64,000 nt of DNA from Georgenia sp. SYP-B2076 (GCF_003991205.1 NZ_RXOZ01000011.1:615683-679682); one strand, 5' to 3'; positions 18,233-27,770 are shown, counted from the first letter of the stretch. A program made the numbers and translations. The notes: generated from the letters alone by a model not told the origin.

Positions 18233-20323
18233 ATGAGCAGTCGCGACGACGCACCGGCCGACCCTCCCGCCTCGCTGCCCTACGGCACCTGGCCTTCCCC
18301 GATCTCGCCCGAGACGCTGACCGCGCGCACCGTCCAGCTCTCCCTCCCGCAGGTGGACGGCCCGGACACGTACTGGCTCGAGGGGCGTCCCGAGGAGGCC
18401 GGCCGCACCGTGCTCGTGCGCCGCACCGCGGACGGGCGGGTCCAGGAGGCGGTCGGGCCCATGCCGGACGGCACGCCGGCCGACGTGCGCTCGCGGGTGC
18501 ACGAGTACGGCGGGCCGGCCTACGCGGTCCGCGACGGCGTCCTCGTGCTCTCGCACGTCACGGACGGCCGCCTCTACCTGCTCCGCACGGGGGCCGACGC
18601 CGGGCCCCGGCCGCTCACCCCGGAGGGCCCGTTGCGGTTCATGGACCCGGTGCTCGACCTCGACCGGGGGCTGGTCTACGCCGTCCGCGAGGACCACGGC
18701 GTCGCGGCGCGGGAGCACGGCGAGGCCGTCAACGAGCTGGTGGCCGTCCCGCTCGACGGCTCGGCCGCCGAGGCCGGCGCGGGCGTCGCCGTCCTGGTAG
18801 CGGGCCGCGACTTCGTCTCCTCCGCGGCGCTCAGCCCGGACGGCAGGCTGCTCGCGTGGATCGCGTGGGACCACCCCGAGATGCCGTGGACGAGCTCCGA
18901 GCTGCACGTCGGCGAGATCGCCGACCACGCCGGCTCATCGGGCGCCACGCCCGGCACCGTGCGGCTCGCGGGCGACACGGTCCTGGCCGGCGGCGCGGGC
19001 GTCAGTGTCGCCCAGCCGGTGTGGACGGCCACCGGGGACCTCGTCCACGTCGACGACTCCTCCGGGTGGTGGAACCTCTACCGCACCGAGGGCCTGGGCC
19101 GTCCCCGGGCCGGCACCGCGGGAGCCGGGACCGGGCGGCGCGGACCCCGGACGCGTGCGCTGCACCCCGGCGAGATGGAGTTCACCCGGCCGCAGTGGAC
19201 CGCCGGCCCGAGATCGGTCGCCGTGCTCGACGAGGAGCACCTGGTCTGCTCGTGGACCCGGGACGGGCGGTGGCACCTCGGCGCGATGCGGGCGGCCAAC
19301 GGCGAGCTCGACGAGTGGCCCCTCGAGTGGGAGCCGGTCGGCGACGTCTGCGCGGGCGACGGGCGCGTCGTCCTGGTGGCGGCCTCCCCCACGCGGGCGC
19401 CCGCGCTCCTCGAGGTAGACCTCGAGCGCCGCGCGGTGTCGGTGCTGCGCCGGTCGACCGAGGTCGAGCTCTCCCCCGCCGACCTCTCGGTGGCGCGGCC
19501 GGTCTCCTGGCCCACCGCCGACGGGGCCCGGGCGCACGGCTTCTTCTACGCGCCGGCGTCCGCCACGGCGCGCGGACCGGCCGACGAGCGGCCGCCGCTG
19601 ATCGTCATGGCCCACGGCGGCCCCACGTCCGCCGTGGACGACACCCTGAGGCTCGGCACGCAGTTCTGGACGTCCCGGGGCTTCGCCGTGCTCGACGTCA
19701 ACTACGGCGGCTCGACCGGGTACGGGCGCGCCTACCGGGACCGGCTCGACGGCCGGTGGGGCGAGGTGGACGTCGCGGACTGCGCCGCCGGCGCGACACA
19801 CCTGGCCGGGCGCGGGCTGGTCGACGGCGCCCGGATGGCGATCCGGGGCGGCAGCGCCGGCGGGTTCACCACGCTCGCGGCCCTGACGTCCACCGAGGTC
19901 TTCAGCGCCGGCGCCAGCCTGTACGGGATCGGCGACCTCGAGACCTTCGTCGGCGAGACGCACAAGTTCGAGTCGCGGTACCTGTTCCGCCTCGTCGGCC
20001 CCTACCCCCAGGAGCGCCGGCGCTACCTCGACCGGTCGGCCGCGCACCATACCGACCAGCTCACGGCGCCGGTGCTCCTCCTCCAGGGCACCGACGACAA
20101 GGTCGTGCCGCCAGGTCAGGCCCGGCAGATGGCCGACGCCGCCACCGCCCGGGGGCTCCCGGTCGCGCTCGTGATGCTCGATGGCGAGGCGCACGGGTTC
20201 CGGCGTGCGGAGAGCATCCAGGCGGCGGTCCTCGCGGAGCTGAGCTTCTACGGCCAGGTGTGGGGGTTCGAGCCCGCCGGCGAGGTCCCGCCGGTCCGGG
20301 TGGACAATCTCACGTCGAGGTAG
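18233..20323 (+). CDS. Prolyl oligopeptidase-family (S9) serine peptidase
   Basis: A 696-residue cytosolic enzyme without signal peptide. Residues 1 to about 410 contain beta-propeller-like repeats (for example [18 protein letters not shown]). The alpha/beta-hydrolase domain has the nucleophile Ser541 in GGSAGG, the acid near residue 622 in [12 protein letters not shown] and the base near 653 in GEAHGFR. These match acyl-aminoacyl peptidase/dipeptidyl-peptidase-like S9 members. ATG 18233 lacks a Shine-Dalgarno sequence but has TACGCT 6 nt upstream. Substrate is not predictable. Confidence 0.9.
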   Translation: MSSRDDAPADPPASLPYGTWPSPISPETLTARTVQLSLPQVDGPDTYWLEGRPEEAGRTVLVRRTADGRVQEAVGPMPDGTPADVRSRVHEYGGPAYAVRDGVLVLSHVTDGRLYLLRTGADAGPRPLTPEGPLRFMDPVLDLDRGLVYAVREDHGVAAREHGEAVNELVAVPLDGSAAEAGAGVAVLVAGRDFVSSAALSPDGRLLAWIAWDHPEMPWTSSELHVGEIADHAGSSGATPGTVRLAGDTVLAGGAGVSVAQPVWTATGDLVHVDDSSGWWNLYRTEGLGRPRAGTAGAGTGRRGPRTRALHPGEMEFTRPQWTAGPRSVAVLDEEHLVCSWTRDGRWHLGAMRAANGELDEWPLEWEPVGDVCAGDGRVVLVAASPTRAPALLEVDLERRAVSVLRRSTEVELSPADLSVARPVSWPTADGARAHGFFYAPASATARGPADERPPLIVMAHGGPTSAVDDTLRLGTQFWTSRGFAVLDVNYGGSTGYGRAYRDRLDGRWGEVDVADCAAGATHLAGRGLVDGARMAIRGGSAGGFTTLAALTSTEVFSAGASLYGIGDLETFVGETHKFESRYLFRLVGPYPQERRRYLDRSAAHHTDQLTAPVLLLQGTDDKVVPPGQARQMADAATARGLPVALVMLDGEAHGFRRAESIQAAVLAELSFYGQVWGFEPAGEVPPVRVDNLTSR

Positions 20324-20347
20324 CCCGCGCCGCCCGGGCGCCCAGGC

Positions 20348-20950
20348 TCAGCTGACGTTGCGCGCCGCGCGGCGGCGGGCGAGCTCGTCCTCGACGCGCG
20401 GGGCCTCCTCGTCGTGCGCCCGCTCGGTCGGCAGCTCGGCCAGCGAGCCCTCGACCTCGCGCCACACCTTCCCGACGGCGATGCCGAAGACGCCCTGCCC
20501 GCCCTGGACGAGGTCGATGACCTCGTCGGCCGAGGTGCACTCGTAGACCGACGCGCCGTCGCTCATGAGGGTGATCTGGGCGAGGTCCTCGACGCCGCGC
20601 TCGTGGAGGTGCTCGATCGCGGCGCGGATCTGCTGGAGGGACACCCCGGTGTCGAGGAGCCGCTTGACGACCTTGAGGACGAGGATGTCGCGGAAGCTGT
20701 ACAGCCGCTGGCTGCCCGAACCCTTGGCGCCGCGGATGCTGGGCTCCACGAGTCCCGTGCGCGCCCAGTAGTCGAGCTGGCGGTACGTGATGCCCGCCGC
20801 CCGGCAGGCGGTCGGGCCCCGGTAGCCGGTGTCCTGGTCCAGGTCGGGCAGCGTGTCACCGAAGAGCATGCCCTGGGCTCGCTGAGGAACGCCGGGGACG
20901 GCGTCCGCCGTAGCATCCGTGCCGCTCACAGGGTTTCTCCATTCGTCCAC
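20348..20950 (-). CDS. MerR-family regulator (second regulator of the garA-ftsR block)
   Basis: A 200-residue protein with a MerR winged-helix domain at about 45-115 (GITYRQLDYWARTGLVEPS, RLYSFRDILVLKVVKRLLDTGVSLQQI). The C-terminal half lacks an obvious ligand-binding cysteine cluster. It corresponds by position and sequence style to M. tuberculosis Rv1830, downstream of the DUF151 nuclease. It has its own promoter (21015-21043) with a 5' leader of about 60 bases. The regulon is unknown. Confidence 0.88.
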   Translation of the reverse strand: MDEWRNPVSGTDATADAVPGVPQRAQGMLFGDTLPDLDQDTGYRGPTACRAAGITYRQLDYWARTGLVEPSIRGAKGSGSQRLYSFRDILVLKVVKRLLDTGVSLQQIRAAIEHLHERGVEDLAQITLMSDGASVYECTSADEVIDLVQGGQGVFGIAVGKVWREVEGSLAELPTERAHDEEAPRVEDELARRRAARNVS

Positions 20951-21014
20951 GTCCCCGGCCCGGGCGCATGTGCGCCCTCCTCAGGGGTGTTGCTGCCTTG
21001 CCGGTCCTGAGGAC

Positions 21015-21043
21015 ACGCTATGACCCTCCAAGGGGCAGGTCAA
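21015..21043 (-). promoter_or_regulatory. Sigma-70-type promoter of the second MerR gene
   Basis: On the minus strand TTGACC (21038-21043) and TAGCGT (21015-21020) are 17 bases apart, the clearest -35/-10 pair in the window. The spacer carries a partial dyad (CCCC...GGG) where a MerR-type protein could bind, suggesting possible autoregulation. Confidence 0.65.
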
Positions 21044-21135
21044 CGACGGTGCCCGTGGACGAGTCCGGCGTGTCGCGCCAGGCGTGTCTGAGGCTCGACC
21101 CGCGGGTGAGAGATGCGCAACATCTGACGAGCCGG

Positions 21136-21795
21136 CTACTCCGGAACGGCCCCGCCGCCGGCGTCCTCACCGGTGGGTCCCTCGCCGGGGGTGCCGCCGC
21201 GGTCGCTCCTGCCCGGCCCGCGCTCCGGCCCGGGCTCCCCCTCGTGCTTCGGCGGCGGGCCGGGTTCCCCGAAGTCCTCGGGCTCGACGCCGGCGAGGAA
21301 CGCCCGGAACTCCTCGAGGACTTCCGGTGACTCCGCGCCCCGCCCGCCCGCGGTCCCCCCGCCGCCGGCGGCCTCGGCGATCTCCGTGGCGTCCAGTCCC
21401 GCGTCCTCGACGGGGACGCCGGCGAGGGCGAGGAGGCTCTCGTCACAGAGCACCGCGCAGTGGGCGCGCAGCGCGATCGCGATGGCGTCGGACGGGCGGG
21501 CGTCGACGACCGCCCCGCCGCTGAGCACCACCTCGGCGTGAAAGATGCCGTGGAGCACCCGGGTCACGCGCACCTCGAGCACGCGGACCCCGAGGCGGTC
21601 GAGGATCGAGACGAGCAGGTCGTGCGTCAGCGGCCGCGGCGGGACCAGCCCCGCCTGCGCCGACGCGATGGCGGCCCCCTCGCGGGGGCCGATGACGATG
21701 GGCAGCACCAGGTCGCCGCCTGGTTCGCCCAGGACGACGACGACCTCGTTGCCAGGCACGCTGACCCGCACGCCGAGCACCACCATCTCGCGCAT
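21136..21795 (-). CDS. Bifunctional nuclease family protein (DUF151)
   Basis: A 219-residue protein. The first 135 residues are the DUF151/BFN domain (VLPIVIGPREGAAIASAQAG, HDLLVSILDRLGVRVLEVRV, ARPSDAIAIALRAHCAV). The last 85 residues are an acidic Gly/Pro/Glu-rich tail of low complexity. Plant BFN1 of this family has nuclease activity; the bacterial role is not settled. It lies 50 bases behind ftsR, but TACCGT (21802-21807) 6 nt before the ATG suggests an additional leaderless transcript. Confidence 0.88.
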   Translation of the reverse strand: MREMVVLGVRVSVPGNEVVVVLGEPGGDLVLPIVIGPREGAAIASAQAGLVPPRPLTHDLLVSILDRLGVRVLEVRVTRVLHGIFHAEVVLSGGAVVDARPSDAIAIALRAHCAVLCDESLLALAGVPVEDAGLDATEIAEAAGGGGTAGGRGAESPEVLEEFRAFLAGVEPEDFGEPGPPPKHEGEPGPERGPGRSDRGGTPGEGPTGEDAGGGAVPE

Positions 21796-21845
21796 GTCGC
21801 TACGGTACGTCGCCGTCGGTGGCGACGCGCCCGGAAATTTCCGGA

Positions 21846-22643
21846 TCAGCCGAGCTGGTCGACCGCGGTGCGCAGGAGCTCGGCGTGGAGGGTGGCGTAC
21901 AGCTCCGCCAGCTCGGCCGCGCGGGCGGCGCTGCGCTCGCGCGCCGCACCGGAGTGCTGGGCCCGTTGCGGCGCGACCACCTGGTCGATCACGTCGGCCT
22001 GCCGCTCGGCGTTGGTGCGGACGGTGCGCAGGTGGCGCGGGCTGATCCCGTGGCGGGCGAGGGCGAGGGCGGCCTGCACGACCTGGACCGCGCGACCGGG
22101 AAAACGTCCGCGGGTGTCCGCCAGGATGAGGCCGGCCTGGGCCATCTCGTCCAGCTCGGCCTCGCTGGCGCCCGTCAGCTCGCAGACCTCGGGCACGCTC
22201 ACGCGCGCCCCCGGGGCGGGGAGCACCAGCTCGCCGTCGCGGCTGACCATGCGCGCATGGGACGGCTGCAGGGCGGCGCGCCCGGCGTCGAGGTCCGCGA
22301 GCTGGTCGCGGATGACCCGCAGCGGCAGGAAGCTGTCCCGCTGGGCGATGAGCGCGTACCGGATGCGCTCGGCGTCCGCGCGGGAGTACATCCGGTAGCC
22401 GGAGCCGGTGCGACGCGGGCTCACCAGGCCCTGCTCCTCGAGGAAGCGCAGCTTGGAGATGGTCACGGCCGGGAACTCCGGCTTGAGCACCGAGAGCACG
22501 GTGCCGATGCTCATCGTGGGCTCGTGCGACACCCCGGGGGGCCACGACGACCCGGGCTCGCCGGCGCGCTCCCGCCCGTCGGCGGCTGCCCGGGCCGGAC
22601 CGCCGCGCTCGTCGGTGGGACGTCGGTCAGCGGCGGGTGTCAC
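21846..22643 (-). CDS. ftsR: MerR-family transcriptional regulator FtsR
   Basis: A 265-residue regulator whose MerR domain begins near residue 44 with SIGTVLSVLKPEFPAVTISKLRFLEEQGLV and RMYSRADAERIRYALIAQRD. Its place directly after garA/odhI corresponds to Corynebacterium glutamicum FtsR (Cg1631), an activator of ftsZ, and to M. tuberculosis Rv1828. The GTG start overlaps the garA stop in a GTGA arrangement, implying translational coupling. The 40-residue Pro/Arg-rich N-terminus is nonconserved. Orthology is inferred from context plus domain. Confidence 0.85.
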   Translation of the reverse strand: MTPAADRRPTDERGGPARAAADGRERAGEPGSSWPPGVSHEPTMSIGTVLSVLKPEFPAVTISKLRFLEEQGLVSPRRTGSGYRMYSRADAERIRYALIAQRDSFLPLRVIRDQLADLDAGRAALQPSHARMVSRDGELVLPAPGARVSVPEVCELTGASEAELDEMAQAGLILADTRGRFPGRAVQVVQAALALARHGISPRHLRTVRTNAERQADVIDQVVAPQRAQHSGAARERSAARAAELAELYATLHAELLRTAVDQLG

Positions 22644-23119
22644 CGGGCGTCTGCACCCGCCGGCCCCTGATGGGCGGCGCGCTGACGGCTCGGGTGGTAG
22701 GTCAACCGGTACTTGCCGATCTGCACTTCGTCGCCGCTGCGCAGCGTGACGGAGTCGATGCGCTCCCGGTTGACGTAGGTGCCGTTCAGGCTGCCGACGT
22801 CGCGCACGGCGAAGCCGCCCTCGACGGCCAGGAACTCGGCGTGCTTGCGCGAGACCGTCACGTCGTCGAGGAAGATGTCCGAGCTCGGGTGACGACCGGC
22901 GGTGGTGCGGTCGGCGTCGAGCAGGAACCGGGCGCCGGCGTTGGGACCGCGCTGGACGATGAGCAGCGCCGACGCGGGCGGCAGCGCCTCGACGGCGGCC
23001 GCGTCGTCGACGCTCATGCGCTGGGCGGCGAACTCGGCCTCGGCCTCGGACCCGATCGCGCCGAAACGCGCGGTGTTCGTGACGTCAGGACGTTCGGGCT
23101 GCTCCGGGGTGCTGGTCAT
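22640..23119 (-). CDS. garA: FHA-domain regulator GarA/OdhI
   Basis: A 159-residue protein whose C-terminal 100 residues form an FHA domain (TTAGRHPSSDIFLDDVTVSRKHAEF, DVGSLNGTYVNRERID). GarA/OdhI binds and inhibits 2-oxoglutarate dehydrogenase and modulates glutamate enzymes; phosphorylation by PknB/PknG of an N-terminal ETTSVF-type motif relieves this. Here the N-terminus reads DVTNTARFGAIG, so the usual double-Thr motif is absent or rearranged. ATG 23119 has GGAGG 7 nt upstream. It begins the ftsR operon. Confidence 0.88.
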   Translation of the reverse strand: MTSTPEQPERPDVTNTARFGAIGSEAEAEFAAQRMSVDDAAAVEALPPASALLIVQRGPNAGARFLLDADRTTAGRHPSSDIFLDDVTVSRKHAEFLAVEGGFAVRDVGSLNGTYVNRERIDSVTLRSGDEVQIGKYRLTYHPSRQRAAHQGPAGADAR

Positions 23120-23220
23120 GTGCCTGCCTCCTGGGGGTTGCTCGGTCGTCGGGCGCTCGCGCGTACCCGCTGTGCTCGTCTCCACTGTAGAGGTCCGGGC
23201 GACTCCTGGGTCACCACGGC

Positions 23221-24051
23221 CTAGCGCTCGGCGCCCTCGGCCGGGACGGGCGTGGCGTGCTCCGGCGGCTCGAGGGTGCGCACCGAGGTGATCTCCACCA
23301 CGTCCCGCTGCTGGAGCTCGACGACGCCCTGCGCGTTGCGCACGGAGGCCAGCGCCCCACCCGGGATGCCGAGGGCGACGGACACGGTCTCGGGGTCACC
23401 CACGGCCACCCACCTGTAGGGCGGGGAGATCGCCGTCCCGTCGACGACGACCCCGTGGGCGTCGTCGTCCAAGATCCAGCTGCTCGCCGTGATCCGCTGG
23501 CCGGACAGCTCGATGGCCTCGGCGCCGGCGTTGCGCAGCTCCTCGAGGATCGTGACGAGGGTCTGCGCCCGGACGTGGTTCTGCGGGTCGCGGATGGTCA
23601 GGACCACGCCGGGACCGCTCACCGGCAGCGTGCCGGCCAGCACGCCCTGGACCCGGGCCTGCTCCCGGGCGGCCGCCTCGGCCGCCTGCCGGGTGTCCGA
23701 GCTCGAGCGCAGCTCCGAGAGGTCGGCGCGCAGCTCGTCGCGCTCGTCGCCGAGCTCGGCGTTGCGCTGCGTGAGCTCGTCGAGCAGCCGCACGAGGTCG
23801 TCCTGCCTCATGCCCGCCAGGGCGTCGCCCTGCGTCTGGCGCACCTGGGCGACGACCCCGAACCCGAGCGAGGCGCACAGGACCGCGGCGACGACGTAGG
23901 TGGCGTTGACCCGCGGCACGAGCAGCGCCCGCCAGGCGCTGCGCCTGCCGCCCGCGGCGGCGCCCCTGCCGGACTCGTCGGGCCCCGGGGTGGGCTCGTC
24001 CGGCCCCGTTGCGGGCTGGTCGCCGGGCTTCTCGGTGGGCTGCTCCGACAC
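23221..24051 (-). CDS. DUF881 membrane-anchored protein (second copy)
   Basis: A 276-residue protein: cytosolic Pro/Gly/Glu-rich tail of about 40 residues, one membrane segment (TYVVAAVLCASLGFGVVA), a coiled-coil stretch (LVRLLDELTQRNAELGDERDELRADLSELRS), then the DUF881 globular domain (VSGPGVVLTIRDPQ, LRNAGAEAIELSGQRIT). DUF881 proteins are conserved near pgsA2 and sbp in actinobacteria and are suspected to act at the division site or cell envelope; function unproven. Separated by only 3 bases from sbp upstream. Confidence 0.88.
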   Translation of the reverse strand: MSEQPTEKPGDQPATGPDEPTPGPDESGRGAAAGGRRSAWRALLVPRVNATYVVAAVLCASLGFGVVAQVRQTQGDALAGMRQDDLVRLLDELTQRNAELGDERDELRADLSELRSSSDTRQAAEAAAREQARVQGVLAGTLPVSGPGVVLTIRDPQNHVRAQTLVTILEELRNAGAEAIELSGQRITASSWILDDDAHGVVVDGTAISPPYRWVAVGDPETVSVALGIPGGALASVRNAQGVVELQQRDVVEITSVRTLEPPEHATPVPAEGAER

Positions 24052-24054
24052 GGG

Positions 24055-24387
24055 TCAGGCCCTGAAGACATGGCGCCGGATGGCCGCCGCGTTGGAGAAG
24101 ATCCGGATGCCGAGGACGACGACGACGGCGGTGCTCAGCTGCGCACCGACACCGAGCTGGTCGCCGAGGAAGACGATGAAGGCGGCGATGAGGACGTTGA
24201 ACACGAAGGAGACGACGAAGACCCGGTCGTTGAACACGCCGTCCAGGCCGGCGCGGGCCGCGCCGAAGAGCGCGTCCAGGGCGGCGATGAGCGCGATGGG
24301 CAGGTACGGCTGGAGCCCGAGGGGCACGGTGGGCTGGAGCACGATGCCCGCGACCACACCGACGACCAGACCGATGATGGCAAGCAT
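24055..24387 (-). CDS. sbp: Small basic protein Sbp (DUF1290)
   Basis: A 110-residue three-helix membrane protein (LAIIGLVVGVVAGIVLQP, YLPIALIAALDALFGAARA, VFVVSFVFNVLIAAFIVFLG), matching DUF1290/Sbp, found next to division genes in Firmicutes and between two DUF881 genes in actinobacteria. ATG 24387 is used; the frame to 24426 overlaps the preceding gene. Spacing of 4 and 3 bases to its neighbours indicates one operon. Confidence 0.9.
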   Translation of the reverse strand: MLAIIGLVVGVVAGIVLQPTVPLGLQPYLPIALIAALDALFGAARAGLDGVFNDRVFVVSFVFNVLIAAFIVFLGDQLGVGAQLSTAVVVVLGIRIFSNAAAIRRHVFRA

Positions 24388-24391
24388 CAGC

Positions 24392-25378
24392 TCAATTCCC
24401 CGTCCCGTTCCGGCTCGGGCCGGCACTCATGTTCGCTCCCGACCCTTCCATACCGGACGGCTTCGGCGCCACACCGCCGCCGCCGTCGCCCACGGGAGTG
24501 GCGAAGCGCAGCCCGGCGGCCGGGTCCGCGGGCAGCTCGAGGTCCCTGGCGCTGCGGACCTCGACCGTGATGTCGAAGTTGCTGCGCAGCACGCCCAGGT
24601 GCGTGGCCGCCGGGGTGCCGGCGAGCCGCGACTGCAGCTGGGTGGGGTCGCCGATCACCTCGACCTCGTAGGGGGAGGAGACGGGCTCGAGGTTGACGAG
24701 GACCGCCTGCCCGGCGGACCGGATCGCAGTGGTCGCCCCCAGCCGCTGACCGTCGATGGCGATCGCCTCGGCCCCCGCCGCCCACAGCCCGTTGACGAGG
24801 ACCTGCAGGTCGAGGTCCTGGACCCGCTCATCCTCGGAGCCCGGCGCGCCGTCCTGCGCGGCGCGGGAGTCCGTCAGCTCGACGACGATGCCGGGCCCGC
24901 GCACGCGGACGTGCCCGGAGGCCACCCCGAGGTCACGCATGCGGGCGAGGGCCTCCTCGTCGGTCCCCGCCAGCGCGCTCGCCTGGAGACTCGCGATCTC
25001 CTGGGCCCAGGCGTCGTTGGTCGCGCGGAGCTCGTCGCCCTGGGCGCGGCGCTCGTCGATCTGGTTCACCAGCAGTGTCCGCGCGGCGGTGACCTTGCCC
25101 TGCGGGACGCGGAGCTCGCGGGCCGCCCAGACGCCGCCCGCGCCCATGGCGACGCAGACGAGCAGGACGACCGCCCGGCGCCACCCTGCACCCTCGCGCG
25201 GCGGCCGGCCGCCTGACGCGACGGCGGTGTAGCCGGCGTCGAGGGGGTTCTCGAGCATCTCCCGCAGCAGGGACATGGACTCGTCGGGCCGCCGTCCGGG
25301 CGGGCGGGAGGGTGCGGGCGGGCGGGAGGGTGCGGGCGGGCCGGGGGGCCCGGACGGGCGCGGCGTCGCGGGCGTCAT
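24392..25378 (-). CDS. DUF881 membrane-anchored protein (first copy)
   Basis: A 328-residue protein with a 65-residue Pro/Gly/Arg-rich cytosolic tail, one membrane helix (AVVLLVCVAMGAGGVWAA), a short coiled region and a DUF881 domain (VRGPGIVVELTDSRA, LWAAGAEAIAIDGQRLGATTAI, YEVEVIGDPTQLQS). Start ATG 25378 overlaps the upstream phosphatidyltransferase stop (ATGA). It shares fold but little identity with the copy at 23221-24051, as in other actinobacteria where two paralogues flank sbp. Confidence 0.88.
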   Translation of the reverse strand: MTPATPRPSGPPGPPAPSRPPAPSRPPGRRPDESMSLLREMLENPLDAGYTAVASGGRPPREGAGWRRAVVLLVCVAMGAGGVWAARELRVPQGKVTAARTLLVNQIDERRAQGDELRATNDAWAQEIASLQASALAGTDEEALARMRDLGVASGHVRVRGPGIVVELTDSRAAQDGAPGSEDERVQDLDLQVLVNGLWAAGAEAIAIDGQRLGATTAIRSAGQAVLVNLEPVSSPYEVEVIGDPTQLQSRLAGTPAATHLGVLRSNFDITVEVRSARDLELPADPAAGLRFATPVGDGGGGVAPKPSGMEGSGANMSAGPSRNGTGN

Positions 25379-25989
25379 CGCGCGCTCACGCCAGGGCGGT
25401 CCTGGCGGGAGATGCGCAGGACCTGCTCGAGATAGACCAGAGCGGCGAACCAGTACAGGCCGACCCCCCACAGCGCGCTCGCCCAGCCGAAGGTCCAGGC
25501 GACGTCGCCCACGACGCTCGGCACGTTGCCCAGGAGGAGCAGCGGGAACGCGTACATGAGCGCGAACGTGCCCGCCTTGCCGGCGAGGTGCACGGGCAAC
25601 GGCCCGTAGCCGTGCCGGGTCAGGACGGGCATGGTGCAGGCGAGGACCACATCGCGCCCGGCGATGACGATCACGAGCCACCAGGGCACGACGTCGCGCC
25701 AAGCGAGCCCGACGAGGCTGACGAAGATGTAGAGCCGGTCGGCGGCCGGGTCGAGGAGCTGCCCGAGGCGGGAGACCTGGTTGAACCGGCGCGCGATGAC
25801 GCCGTCGAACCAGTCGGTGGCGCCCGCCACCACCAGGACGACCAGCGCGGCGACGTCCCGCTCGGTGAAGATCAGGACCCCGAAGACCGGCACGAGCAGC
25901 AGCCGGCCGCCGGAGATCACGTTGGGCAGGGTCCACACGCGGGAGGAGATCGCCGACGACGTGCTCTCCCGGGGGGCCTGCGTGCTCAC
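25375..25989 (-). CDS. CDP-alcohol phosphatidyltransferase family protein (PgsA2-like)
   Basis: A 204-residue polytopic enzyme of phospholipid synthesis. The family signature D-G-x2-A-R-x8-G-x3-D-x3-D is visible as DWFDGVIARRFNQVSRLGQLLDPAADR. Its position upstream of DUF881-sbp-DUF881 corresponds to M. tuberculosis pgsA2 (Rv1822). Whether it makes phosphatidylglycerol phosphate or cardiolipin is not determined. GTG 25989 is preferred over GTG 25995 because TAGGGT lies 6 nt upstream, giving a leaderless start. Confidence 0.88.
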   Translation of the reverse strand: MSTQAPRESTSSAISSRVWTLPNVISGGRLLLVPVFGVLIFTERDVAALVVLVVAGATDWFDGVIARRFNQVSRLGQLLDPAADRLYIFVSLVGLAWRDVVPWWLVIVIAGRDVVLACTMPVLTRHGYGPLPVHLAGKAGTFALMYAFPLLLLGNVPSVVGDVAWTFGWASALWGVGLYWFAALVYLEQVLRISRQDRPGVSAR

Positions 25990-26064
25990 CTGCACACCCT
26001 ACGGGGGCGCGGGCACGCCCGGGTGCGGGCGACGCGCCCGGCCGGGGCGTGGGACCCTGGCACC

Positions 26065-26733
26065 GTGCTCGAGCTGCTCACCGGGTCCGGGATGGCCATG
26101 GCCGCGGGCCTCAACGCCTACATCCCGCTGATATGCCTGGGGCTGCTGTCCCGGTTCTCCGACCTGCTCACGCTTCCCGCCGGGTGGCAGTGGCTCGAGA
26201 GCACGCCCGCCCTGGCGATCCTGGCCGTGCTGCTGCTCGTGGAGGTGGTGGCCGACAAGGTGCCCGTGGTCGACACCGTCAACGACGTTCTTCAGACGGT
26301 CGTGCGCCCGACGGCGGGCGGCATGGTCTTCGCCGCCGGGTCGGCCTCCCGGACCACCGCGGTGACCGACCCGTCCACCCTGCTGGAGAACTGGCAGTGG
26401 GTGCCCGTGGTCCTCGGTGTGGTGCTCGCGCTGACGACGCACACGGTCAAGGCCGCGGCGCGCCCGGTGGTCAACGCCACGACCGCGGGCACGGGCGCGC
26501 CAGTGGCCTCCACGCTCGAGGACGTCTCCTCGGTGGCGCTCGTGGTGGTCTCGGTGCTGCTGCCGGTCCTCGTCGCCGCCGTCGTGGTCGTCGTCCTGGT
26601 GCTCGTCATCCTCGCGGTGCGTCGATGGGCCGGCGCCCGCGCGAGACGCCGCGCCGCCGCGCGCACCGGGCCCGGGCATGCGGGGCACGCCGGGCACGCC
26701 GGGCGCGCCGGGCGCGCCGGAAACCTTCCGTGA
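26065..26733 (+). CDS. DUF4126 family membrane protein
   Basis: A 222-residue integral membrane protein (GMAMAAGLNAYIPLICLGLLSRF, LAILAVLLLVEVVADKVP, WVPVVLGVVLALTTHTVKA, two C-terminal helices). Matches DUF4126, of unknown function. The C-terminal 35 residues are basic and end in a short GHAGHAG/GRAGRAG repeat encoded by a GC-rich 9-base tandem repeat. GTG 26065 is chosen; longer in-frame extension to 25312 overlaps the divergent pgsA-like gene. Confidence 0.8.
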   Translation: MLELLTGSGMAMAAGLNAYIPLICLGLLSRFSDLLTLPAGWQWLESTPALAILAVLLLVEVVADKVPVVDTVNDVLQTVVRPTAGGMVFAAGSASRTTAVTDPSTLLENWQWVPVVLGVVLALTTHTVKAAARPVVNATTAGTGAPVASTLEDVSSVALVVVSVLLPVLVAAVVVVVLVLVILAVRRWAGARARRRAAARTGPGHAGHAGHAGRAGRAGNLP

Positions 26734-26768
26734 CGGACGGGGTCGGCGAAGTTCCCTAGGCTGCCGTC

Positions 26769-27770
26769 ATGACTCCTCGCATGCGGTTCGGCCTCTTCCT
26801 GCCCCAGGGCTGGCGGTTCGACCTGGTCGGTATCGACGACTCCCAGCACTGGCCCACCATCAGGTCCCTGGCACGGCGCGCCGACGCGGGCGACCTCTGG
26901 GAGTCGCTGTGGGTCTACGACCACTTCCACACCACGCCCGTCGCGAGCGAGGAGGCCACGCACGAGGCGTGGTCGCTCATGGCGGCTCTGGCCGCGAGCA
27001 CCGACCGGATCCGCCTGGGGCAGATGTGCACCTGCATGGCCTACCGGAACCCCATGTACCTGGCCAAGGTCGCCGCGACGGTCGACCACGTCAGCGGCGG
27101 CCGCCTCGAGATGGGCATCGGCGCCGGCTGGTACGAGCACGAGTGGCGGGCGTACGGCTACGGGTTTCCCCGCGCCGGCGCGCGCCTGAAGATGCTCGAG
27201 GAGGGTATCCAGATTCTCGAGCAGGCGTGGCGCGAGGGCGAGGCGACGTTCCACGGCGAGCACTACGACGTCGACGGCGCGATCTGCCGGCCCCTCCCCC
27301 TCCAACCAGGCGGCGTCCCGCTGTGGGTGGCCGGCGGCGGCGAGAAGGTCACGCTGCGCATCGCCGCCCAGCACGCCCGGTACACGAACTTCGTCGGCAC
27401 CCTCGGGGGCTTCACGCACAAGAGCGCGGTCCTGCGCGAGCACTGCGACGCCGTCGGCACCGACTTCGACCAGATCACCCGGTCGGCCAACTACAACGTG
27501 ACCATCGGACGCACCGAGGCTGAGGTCGCCGGGCGGCTCGAGGCGCTCGTGGCGCGGCTGAGCCCCCACATGAGCGCCGACGACGTCGAGCGCCAGGTTC
27601 ACGGATTCAAGGACCTGCCGGCCTATGGCACTCCGGAGCAGATCGTCGAGAAGCTCACCGCCCTGCGCGAGGCGGGCCTGAGCTACGGCATCTTCTACTT
27701 CCCGGAGGCGGCGTACGACACGGAGGGCATCGAGCTCTTCGAGCGCGAGGTCATGCCCGCACTCGCCTGA
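26769..27770 (+). CDS. LLM-class F420-dependent oxidoreductase
   Basis: A 333-residue TIM-barrel protein of the luciferase-like monooxygenase class: MRFGLFLPQGW, LWVYDHFHTTP, TDRIRLGQMCTCMAYRNP, DHVSGGRLEMGIGAGWYEHEW and VPLWVAGGGEKVTLRIAAQHA. These fit the TIGR03560-type F420-dependent subgroup of actinobacteria. Substrate unknown. ATG 26769 has TAGGCT 6 nt upstream and no Shine-Dalgarno sequence. Confidence 0.9.
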   Translation: MTPRMRFGLFLPQGWRFDLVGIDDSQHWPTIRSLARRADAGDLWESLWVYDHFHTTPVASEEATHEAWSLMAALAASTDRIRLGQMCTCMAYRNPMYLAKVAATVDHVSGGRLEMGIGAGWYEHEWRAYGYGFPRAGARLKMLEEGIQILEQAWREGEATFHGEHYDVDGAICRPLPLQPGGVPLWVAGGGEKVTLRIAAQHARYTNFVGTLGGFTHKSAVLREHCDAVGTDFDQITRSANYNVTIGRTEAEVAGRLEALVARLSPHMSADDVERQVHGFKDLPAYGTPEQIVEKLTALREAGLSYGIFYFPEAAYDTEGIELFEREVMPALA

